Assembly (NCBI GenBank): GCA_964486925.1 | Contig: CAZAOY010000080.1 | Span: 1-7,507 of the forward strand | Source: CAZAOY01 sp964486925 | GTDB taxonomy: Bacteria; Bacillota; Clostridia; Oscillospirales; Ruminococcaceae | Length of the DNA stretch: 7,507 nt | Reading direction: 5' to 3' | In this document: one piece after another, positions 1 to 4,895 of the stretch | Layout of the letters: the number at the start of each line of letters is the position of its first letter | Numbering within the stretch: position 1 is the first letter of the stretch | Program-made: the position numbers and the translations under genes | Notes under the pieces: generated by a model | Told to the model about the DNA's origin: nothing | The model's input: only the letters and a program-made list of their open reading frames with translations | The model's database searches: none

Positions 1-2
1 TG

Positions 3-65
3 CAGTGGGTTAGGTTAATCGTTCTAGGCGGTGTAAATCTATCTATTCTCAGCCAATTATTATAA
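3..65 (+). CDS. Probable 3' end of a membrane protein gene (truncated by window edge)
   Basis: Only one plus-strand frame stays open from the window edge; it reads QWVRLIVLGGVNLSILSQLL and stops with TAA at 63-65. The other two plus frames stop within the first 18 bases. The composition is hydrophobic and leucine-rich, as expected for a last membrane segment. The hairpin starting 13 bases after the stop fits the end of a plus-strand gene. Twenty codons are too few to identify a family, and chance openness cannot be excluded, so this is a tentative partial CDS of unknown function. Confidence 0.4.
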   Translation, partial: QWVRLIVLGGVNLSILSQLL

Positions 66-77
66 ACAATTCAACAA

Positions 78-120
78 GGGATGAAACAAAGCTAAGTTTT
101 GTTTCATCCCCTGAGTTTTT
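78..120 (+). terminator. Hairpin terminator between convergent genes
   Basis: A perfect 13-bp stem (GGGATGAAACAAA at 78-90 with its complement at 98-110) encloses a 7-base loop and is followed by a T run at 116-120. The five bases between stem and T run are not ideal. On the minus strand the stem is followed by only a weak T-rich stretch (TTGTTGAATTG). It probably ends the upstream plus-strand gene. It may also act on the aldo/keto reductase transcript, whose stop codon lies about 70 bp away on the other side. Confidence 0.65.
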
Positions 121-179
121 GCCTATAAACAAATCCGCAATAAACAATATCTATATAGTGCTCCCAAAGCTTTCCTACC

Positions 180-1328
180 CTATCCGCCAAAAACCTCTAC
201 AGCCTGCTTCATCCTCTCTATAATCCGCACAGCGAATGGACAGTTTGATTCACAGCTTCCGCACTCTATGCAGTCCCCCGCCTTGTTTGGTAACAGCTTG
301 TAATGGTTAGATACCGACTCGGGAACCACCTCACTCACAAGCGCTAGGTCTAACAGCTTGTTAACCTTAGCGATATCAATCTGTGACGGGCACGGCAGAC
401 AGTGGTTGCAGTACATACACCGCCCCTTAGCCGAATAGGCGGTAGTACCCGCTAGTATTACCGAGTAATCCTTCTGCTCATCCGGGATTTTATCAAACTC
501 TACAGCATGATAAACCTCCTCCACCGTCTGCATACCGATAAGCACGCTTGCCACCCCAGGACGTCCTAAAGCGTAGTTCATGCACTGGTAGCTGGTTAAC
601 GCCACCGAAAACGGCGAGGATTTTTCATTAAGCAGAGTACCCGCTCCAAGTGTTTTCATAACGGTTATAGCCACACCATTTGCCTCACAAAGCTTGTACA
701 GCTCCTCTCTCACTGGGTTTGCACCTAGCAGAGGCTTTTTGAAGGTGTCGGGTGAGAAGATATCGTCGATGGTAGCGTCCTCGGGAAGTAGGTCGTAGGC
801 AGGGTTTAGGCTAAACATTATAACGTCGATAAACCCGCAGGTTGCCGCCTTTGTCGCAGTCACAGGGTCGTGTGTGCTAATCCCGATTAGCTTTATCTTG
901 CCCTCCTGCTTTAGCTGTTTAGCGTAGTTTACAATCTCTCCGTTAAAGACAGCATTGCAGTCGGCTTCAGTGTCCACATAGTGAATCATACCTATATCGA
1001 TATAGTCGGTCTGTAGCCGTGTCAGCAGATCCTCAAAGAATACAGGATACTGCAACGGATCTCTTGTCCGACAGTACTGTCCGTCTATCCATCCCGCCCC
1101 GATGTGACCCTGGATAACCACCTTGTCCCGCCTGCCCGCAAGGGATCTTCCAATGTTACTTCTAACCTCGGGCTCGGACATAAACACATCAAAGATATTA
1201 ATCCCGCAGTCAATTGCGGCGGAGATTACATCGTTTACGGTGTCGTAATCCTTGCCCTGCAGATGCTCACATCCAAGCCCAATCTCACTTACCTTAATGT
1301 CACTTTTGCCTAAGCTTCTGTAGTTCAT
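180..1328 (-). CDS. Aldo/keto reductase-like protein with two C-terminal 4Fe-4S motifs
   Basis: This 382-residue protein is complete and has two parts. Residues 1-290 form an aldo/keto reductase TIM barrel, beginning MNYRSLGKSDIKVSEIGLG and containing DYIDIGMIHYVD (108-119). Residues 300-370 carry two ferredoxin-type clusters: C304, C307, C310, C313-P and C353, C356, C359, C363-P. The family belongs to the predicted aldo/keto reductase-ferredoxin fusions (COG1453-like) common in anaerobes, which are presumed cytoplasmic oxidoreductases that may pass electrons between NAD(P)H and Fe-S clusters; the substrate is unknown. Of the classical tetrad, D47 and H116 are kept. The tyrosine region is replaced by DVFMSEPEVR, and the lysine position in VVIQGHIG is H75. 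Normal NADPH-dependent carbonyl reduction is therefore doubtful. The ATG has an AAAGGG ribosome site six to seven bases upstream. It is monocistronic as far as can be seen. Confidence 0.93.
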   Translation of the reverse strand: MNYRSLGKSDIKVSEIGLGCEHLQGKDYDTVNDVISAAIDCGINIFDVFMSEPEVRSNIGRSLAGRRDKVVIQGHIGAGWIDGQYCRTRDPLQYPVFFEDLLTRLQTDYIDIGMIHYVDTEADCNAVFNGEIVNYAKQLKQEGKIKLIGISTHDPVTATKAATCGFIDVIMFSLNPAYDLLPEDATIDDIFSPDTFKKPLLGANPVREELYKLCEANGVAITVMKTLGAGTLLNEKSSPFSVALTSYQCMNYALGRPGVASVLIGMQTVEEVYHAVEFDKIPDEQKDYSVILAGTTAYSAKGRCMYCNHCLPCPSQIDIAKVNKLLDLALVSEVVPESVSNHYKLLPNKAGDCIECGSCESNCPFAVRIIERMKQAVEVFGG

Positions 1329-1346
1329 ATATTTCCCTTTCTATAT

Positions 1347-1365
1347 GTAATATTAACGTTATTAC
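1347..1365. repeat. Short inverted repeat upstream of the reductase gene
   Basis: GTAATA (1347-1352) and TATTAC (1360-1365) form a 6-bp inverted repeat with AACGTT inside it, starting 19 bp upstream of the reductase start codon. It could be a regulator operator or part of the promoter. A weak sigma-A match on the minus strand (TTACAG at 1371-1376, 18 bases from TATTAC at 1347-1352) overlaps it. Such a short AT-rich palindrome can arise by chance. Confidence 0.25.
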
Positions 1366-1386
1366 GGATACTGTAACCCTACCACT

Positions 1387-1407
1387 GGAATGCATGCAAT
1401 GCATTCC
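1387..1407. repeat. Perfect 9-bp hairpin bordering the first assembly gap
   Basis: GGAATGCAT (1387-1395) and ATGCATTCC (1399-1407) form a perfect 9-bp stem with a 3-base loop. No T run follows on either strand, so it does not look like a rho-independent terminator. It lies 10 bases before the N run, and the sequence on the other side of the gap is also foldback-like. It may be part of an intergenic repeat that hindered assembly. Confidence 0.5.
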
Positions 1408-1416
1408 CTACGTTTG

Positions 1417-1516
1417 NNNNNNNNNNNNNNNNNNNNNNNNNNNNNNNNNNNNNNNNNNNNNNNNNNNNNNNNNNNNNNNNNNNNNNNNNNNNNNNNNNNN
1501 NNNNNNNNNNNNNNNN
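1417..1516. other. Assembly gap, 100 N
   Basis: There are exactly 100 N, the usual placeholder for a scaffold gap of unknown size, so the real length of the 1329-1633 intergenic region is unknown. Unlike the second gap, no overlap between the two flanks is visible. Together with its flanks the interval holds no supportable gene: the reductase promoter region lies on the left and inverted repeats lie on both sides. Confidence 0.95.
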
Positions 1517-1581
1517 ACAGTACATCCCCTACATATTAATGCTAGTATTATTAGCCTACCAACATGTAGGGCTTGCACTGT
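1517..1581. repeat. Imperfect inverted repeat on the right side of the gap
   Basis: ACAGT (1517-1521) pairs with ACTGT (1577-1581), and CCCTACAT (1527-1534) pairs with ATGTAGGG (1564-1571). They are separated by a symmetric 5-by-5 internal loop and enclose 29 AT-rich bases. CCCTAC also occurs on the left side of the gap (1406-1411). GTTTG ending at 1416 is complementary to CAAAC at 1585-1589, so the two gap flanks could be arms of one larger foldback element. It lies downstream of the zinc-ribbon gene and could also serve as its 3' hairpin, though no T run is seen. Confidence 0.45.
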
Positions 1582-1633
1582 ATGCAAACCTTTAATTATC
1601 CACCTATGTTATGAAGCAACACAGCTGTAAAAC

Positions 1634-2299
1634 CTATTCGCCCTGTTTTTCGCCTTCACAGCCACAGCCTTCTTCGCCACAACAGTCGGTCTTAGGCTCT
1701 TCGTTACAGCAGTCGCTCTTCGCTTCCTCTGTATTACAGCCACAGCCTTGTTCACCGCAACAATCAGATTTCACTTCCTCTGCATTACAGCCACAGCCTT
1801 CTTCACCACAGCAGTCAACCTTTTCGGTGTGACATTCACAATCACAGCTTTCATCGGTACAGCAGTCGCATTTTTCATCGGTGCAATCACACTTATCTTC
1901 AGCGCTGTCGCAACAACATCCGCAGCCGCAGTCCTCATTAGGAAGCTGTGTGCCACATTTGCTACAGAATGAGTTTTCCATATCATTTTTTGCTCTACAG
2001 TTAGGACATTCTACAGCGTTTCTATAAAAATCAATCTGTCTTGTAATATCGTCTAACTGATCGTAAAGGTCATCGATCTCCTCGGAAAGGGTAACTAGCA
2101 GTTCATTGTCCTGATAGTCCTCTTGAATCATAGAATATACCGCAATACCTAGCTTTTCGTACATTCCCTTGATAGAGCTTTCGGTTTTCATAGCCTCAAT
2201 CTTTAGCTTAGAAACCTCAACAACCTCCCCTGTTTTCTTAGTAGCAAGATCCGCTACCTGTTTAGTTTTTTGAAATAGAGAGTTTAAAAAATCGTTCAT
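1634..2299 (-). CDS. Zinc-ribbon protein with cysteine-rich repetitive tail
   Basis: A complete 221-residue protein in three parts. Residues 1-95 are charged and helical, probably coiled coil (for example SEEIDDLYDQLDDITRQID, 72-90). Residues 98-115 form a zinc ribbon with C98, C101, C112 and C115 (CPNC...CSKCG). Residues 121-221 are acidic and contain 27 cysteines in 101 residues, mostly as CC, CDC and CGC. From residue 162 the tail becomes a repeat of the type DCCGEEGCGCNAEEVKS. There is no signal peptide or membrane segment, so it should be cytoplasmic. The N-terminal part plus zinc ribbon resembles a clostridial family of unknown role. The tail suggests metal binding or redox-active thiols, but it matches no metallothionein class I can name. 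A GGAGGT ribosome site lies six bases before the ATG, and a good promoter lies upstream. Function is unknown. Confidence 0.9.
   Translation of the reverse strand: MNDFLNSLFQKTKQVADLATKKTGEVVEVSKLKIEAMKTESSIKGMYEKLGIAVYSMIQEDYQDNELLVTLSEEIDDLYDQLDDITRQIDFYRNAVECPNCRAKNDMENSFCSKCGTQLPNEDCGCGCCCDSAEDKCDCTDEKCDCCTDESCDCECHTEKVDCCGEEGCGCNAEEVKSDCCGEQGCGCNTEEAKSDCCNEEPKTDCCGEEGCGCEGEKQGE
1637..1816 (-). repeat. Degenerate 51-nt coding repeat in the cysteine-rich tail
   Basis: Residues 162-178 and 179-195 are 17-residue units (DCCGEEGCGCNAEEVKS and DCCGEQGCGCNTEEAKS). A 9-residue shortened unit follows (DCCNEEPKT, 196-204), then a final partial unit begins at 205 (DCCGEEGCGC). At DNA level the block ACAGCCACAGCCT recurs at 1658, 1736 and 1787 on the plus strand. 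These spacings are 78 (51+27) and 51 bases, all multiples of three. The pattern suggests in-frame expansion and contraction, so copy number may differ between strains. Confidence 0.85.
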
Positions 2300-2329
2300 A
2301 AGATACCTCCAGCGTTAATTTATAGTTTT

Positions 2330-2358
2330 ATTATACAACAAATATTCTATAATATCAA
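2330..2358 (-). promoter_or_regulatory. Sigma-A promoter of the zinc-ribbon gene
   Basis: On the minus strand TTGATA (2358-2353) is followed by exactly 17 bases and then TATAAT (2335-2330). The -35 matches five of six consensus bases and the -10 matches six of six. The expected transcription start is near 2323, which gives a short leader of about 24 bases before the ATG at 2299, containing the GGAGGT ribosome site. This supports independent transcription from the WG-repeat gene upstream. Confidence 0.75.
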
Positions 2359-2408
2359 GGCTAAATTGTAAATTATTTGTAGACTGCATATATTTTATGC
2401 GGGGTATC

Positions 2409-2449
2409 ATTAAAACTAAAAATGAGCCCTGTTAAATACAGAACTCATT
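2409..2449 (-). terminator. Rho-independent terminator of the WG-repeat gene
   Basis: AATGAG (2421-2426) pairs with CTCATT (2444-2449), and CTGT (2429-2432) pairs with ACAG (2438-2441) above a 2-by-2 internal loop. Read on the minus strand, the stem runs straight into a T-rich tract (TTTTTAGTTTTAATG). It starts 28 bases after the TAA of the WG-repeat gene. The plus strand has no T run after the stem, so it works in the minus direction only. Confidence 0.7.
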
Positions 2450-2477
2450 ACGGATCTTATAAGTGGTAAATAGCGGT

Positions 2478-3551
2478 TTACATACTATAGTATTTAGCGG
2501 ATAGCTTTATTAACACCCTTCCGGATTTATCATTTAGCCCTTCTTTTCCATTAATCCGCACCCATGCTACGCCGTCCGAAAATTTCTTTGCATAGTCATA
2601 TGCGGGTTTTATTACCATCTTCCCCGTTTTGTCTATATATCCTTCCTTGCCATTAACCTTTATGACTGCCATACCTTCTGAAAAACTATATGCATAATCA
2701 TAGATAGGTTTTATTACCACCTTGCCCGTTTTATTGATAAAGCCATACTTACCGTTAATGCGCACCGCCGCTAACCCCTGTGAAAAGCTATATGCACTTT
2801 CATAGATAGGTTTTATTGCTGTCTTGCCAGCGGTGTTTATATAACCCCACTTATCCTTAATCCTTACCAGCGCTAGGCCATCCGTAAAACCATATGTACC
2901 ATAGTTGGTATCATAGATAGTTTTAATCACCATCTTGCCGCTTTTGTCGATAAATCCATACTTGCTATTGTCCCCATTATACACAATCGCTCGCCCATCT
3001 GAAAAGTCATGCGCACCATTATAGGTAGGTTCAATTACCTCCTTACCATCCTTATCGATAAATCCCGATTTTCCGTTAATTGTGACATGTGCCAGACCGT
3101 CTGAAAAACCTCTCGCATGATTGTAGCCAGGATTAATTGACAACGTCCCGGTTTTGTCGATAAATCCCCACTCATATGTGTCGCTCGTCCTTACCGCCGC
3201 TAACCCCTGCGAAAAGATGTCCGCCATATTGTAGGTGGGTTTTACTATCATCTTGCCAGTTTTGTCTATAAATCCAAAATTTCCGCTAGCATTAACAGCC
3301 GCTAACCCCTGAGAAAAGTCCCGTGCCATATCATATATAGGTTTTATCACTATACTGCCTTTTTTATCCATATAACCATACTTACCGTTAATCTGTACCA
3401 CCGCTAAACCTTCTGAAAACCCTGAAACCGTGTAGGTGCTATCAGCGGACACCGCAACCGCTCCTATCCCTCTAAGTGGGGAGAATGCTATCGCTACCAA
3501 CAGCACGAGCAGAATCACCTTTAACCAGTTTGTCTTTCTTTGCGTTCTCAC
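2478..3551 (-). CDS. Secreted WG-repeat protein
   Basis: Translated from GTG at 3551, the protein has 357 residues. A typical Sec signal peptide comes first: basic MRTQRKTNWLK, hydrophobic VILLVLLVAIAF, and a likely cleavage after AVSA (about residue 36). Nine WG (KWG-type) beta repeats follow, starting at F45, F79, F113, F149, F183, F222, F256, F290 and F324, mostly every 34 residues. The unit is FS.GLAAV.INGKYGFIDKTG with a trailing K..IKP.YD. The last unit is degenerate (GLNDKSG). There is no membrane anchor, LPXTG or catalytic motif, so it is probably released or loosely bound outside the cell. WG repeats are a binding scaffold of unknown ligand. GTG was chosen because AAAGGAGG lies eight bases upstream and it begins the signal peptide; an in-frame TTG at 3647 would add 32 residues, lacks a ribosome site and would bury the signal peptide. 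Confidence 0.9.
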   Translation of the reverse strand: MRTQRKTNWLKVILLVLLVAIAFSPLRGIGAVAVSADSTYTVSGFSEGLAVVQINGKYGYMDKKGSIVIKPIYDMARDFSQGLAAVNASGNFGFIDKTGKMIVKPTYNMADIFSQGLAAVRTSDTYEWGFIDKTGTLSINPGYNHARGFSDGLAHVTINGKSGFIDKDGKEVIEPTYNGAHDFSDGRAIVYNGDNSKYGFIDKSGKMVIKTIYDTNYGTYGFTDGLALVRIKDKWGYINTAGKTAIKPIYESAYSFSQGLAAVRINGKYGFINKTGKVVIKPIYDYAYSFSEGMAVIKVNGKEGYIDKTGKMVIKPAYDYAKKFSDGVAWVRINGKEGLNDKSGRVLIKLSAKYYSM

Positions 3552-3682
3552 TTTATTATCCTCCTTTAATTTATAAATTTGATTTATTATTTGTAAAACA
3601 GCAGATATCACAGCTGCTACAGCATAATTAAGGAATAAAAAAGTCAAATTAATACTAATGGATTTACCTGATCTTTCTACTC

Positions 3683-3711
3683 ATTATACTATATATAAAA
3701 TAAAAAGTCAA
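3683..3711 (-). promoter_or_regulatory. Sigma-A promoter of the WG-repeat gene
   Basis: On the minus strand TTGACT (3711-3706) is followed by 17 bases and TATAAT (3688-3683), matching five and six of six consensus bases. Transcription should begin near 3676, giving a leader of about 125 bases before the GTG at 3551. The in-frame TTG at 3647 would then lie within the leader. The sequence AAAAAGTCAA that contains the -35 complement recurs at 3638-3647, inside the leader. Confidence 0.75.
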
Positions 3712-3738
3712 GTGGTGCTATTTGATAATCAGCAAAAT

Positions 3739-3781
3739 AGTATAACCCTAGCAAACCGTGCATATTATTTTACAGTATAAC
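3739..3781 (+). promoter_or_regulatory. Possible -10 elements of the S1-ATPase operon
   Basis: AGTATAAC occurs twice, at 3739-3746 and 3774-3781, upstream of the S1 gene; each copy contains a five-of-six -10 match (TATAAC). Neither has a convincing -35 at 16-18 bases; TTGATA at 3722-3727 is only 13 bases from the first. A weaker alternative is TTTACC (3663-3668) with TATACT (3685-3690), which overlaps the opposing WG promoter. The true promoter is not settled. Confidence 0.3.
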
Positions 3782-3816
3782 TAAATTAGCGGCACAAAAA
3801 TATTAGGAGGATGAAA

Positions 3817-4865
3817 ATGAGAAGCTATCTACCAGAGGGATATAACCCACAAAAACAATCAGCAATAAGACAGTCAGCGACGGCGGTAATGCAGTATCTA
3901 AACGAATGCAGGTCGCTTAACAAAACGATAGAGGGCAAAGCGCTGATGTGCGACAGCCTACATAACCTTTATGTTGACCTCGGCGGCGGAATTAAGGGGT
4001 TTATCCCACGTGAGGAATGTGCCGTTGGGATTGACGACAACACCACTAAAGATGTGGCGATTATCTCGAGGGTTAACAAGTATATCGCCTTTAAGGTGAT
4101 TGACTTTTCGGTGGACGAAAACGGTAATCCTATGGCGATACTATCCCGCAAGAGAGCGCAGATTGAGTGCTTTGATGAGTACATCCAAAGGCTCTCTCCA
4201 GGGGATGTTGTTCCCGCAAGGGTAACCCACCTTGAGCCGTTTGGTGCGTTTGTGGATATCGGATGCGGGGTAATCTCGCTAATTCCAATTGATCTTATCT
4301 CGGTTTCACGGATAAGCCATTCAAGAGATCGCTTCTATGTGGGGCAGAATATCTTTGTAATGATTGTAAACGTTAACACCGATGAACGCAAGGTCTACCT
4401 CTCCCANNNNNNNNNNNNNNNNNNNNNNNNNNNNNNNNNNNNNNNNNNNNNNNNNNNNNNNNNNNNNNNNNNNNNNNNNNNNNNNNNNNNNNNNNNNNNN
4501 NNNNNNAACGCAAGGTCTACCTCTCCCATAAGGAGCTTTTGGGGACATGGGAGGAGAATGCTTGCATGTTTAGCAAGGATCAAACGGTGTGCGGTATCGT
4601 GCGCTCGGTGGAAAGCTACGGCGTTTTTGTGGAGCTTACCCCAAATCTCGCGGGGCTTGCAGAGCTTGTATCCGACGTTTATGTAGGTCAGTCCGCAACG
4701 GTGTTTATCAAAAACATCATCCCCGAAAAGATGAAGGTAAAGCTAATACTGGTAGACAACTTCTTTGACGACACCGCCTTTAATCCGATAAACTACTTTA
4801 TCACCTCAGGTAATGCACTCGACTTTAACTACAGTCGTTCAAGCAACGCAGTAGGGATTTCGTAG
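3817..4865 (+). CDS. Three-S1-domain RNA-binding protein (interrupted by assembly gap)
   Basis: The gene contains 100 N, but 22 bases before the gap (4385-4406) are repeated exactly after it (4507-4528). Deleting 4407-4528 joins both halves in one frame of 308 residues with no stop. In that protein three S1/OB-fold domains lie at roughly 36-112 (YVDLGGGIKGFIPREE), 128-197 (GDVVPARVTHLEPFGAFVDI, then ERKVYLSHKE) and 214-271 (VCGIVRSVESYGVFVEL). It resembles the S1-domain proteins of clostridia related to ribosomal protein S1 and probably binds RNA in the cytoplasm; the exact role is unknown and it is shorter than true RpsA. ATG 3817 is preferred because AGGAGG (3805-3810) lies six bases upstream; the in-frame ATG at 3811 directly abuts the ribosome site. 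The ATPase gene follows after 30 bp with no terminator, so the two are probably co-transcribed. Confidence 0.88.
4407..4506. other. Assembly gap, 100 N, with overlapping flanks
   Basis: There are exactly 100 N inside the S1 gene. The 22 bases before the gap (4385-4406) are identical to the 22 bases after it (4507-4528). Collapsing them restores the reading frame, so the most likely reading is two contigs that overlap by 22 bases but were scaffolded without merging. In that case no sequence is missing. Confidence 0.9.
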
Positions 4866-4895
4866 TATTATATAAGAAGGTGGAGTGGAGTTAAC

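Noticed and set aside
1394..1630. Open plus-strand frame running through the first N gap
   Set aside because: Most of its length is N, it has no ribosome site, and its known codons fall on inverted repeats, so it is not a gene.
1611..1972. Plus-strand frames opposite the zinc-ribbon gene, one proline/serine/glutamine-rich and one hydrophobic
   Set aside because: Their repetitive and hydrophobic appearance comes from reading the cysteine-repeat DNA on the other strand; the minus-strand gene has a promoter, a ribosome site and a zinc ribbon.
2421..2449. Hairpin as a riboswitch or small RNA
   Set aside because: It is short, directly followed by a T tract on the minus strand and placed just after the WG stop codon, so a terminator explains it.
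3552..3647. N-terminal extension of the WG protein to an upstream TTG
   Set aside because: There is no ribosome site at 3647, and it would put 32 residues before a clear signal peptide. GTG 3551 has AAAGGAGG at ideal spacing.
3811..3816. ATG at 3811 as start of the S1 gene
   Set aside because: It directly abuts AGGAGG (3805-3810), leaving no spacer; ATG 3817 has six bases and is in the same frame.
4385..4528. The 22-base direct repeat as a target site duplication around an insertion
   Set aside because: The intervening sequence is exactly 100 N, and collapsing the repeat restores the frame precisely, which fits a scaffold join better than an insertion.
4539..4865. A separate short gene for the second half of the S1 protein
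   Set aside because: It is the same frame as the first half once the duplicated 22 bases are merged, and its ATG has no separate ribosome site signal of note.
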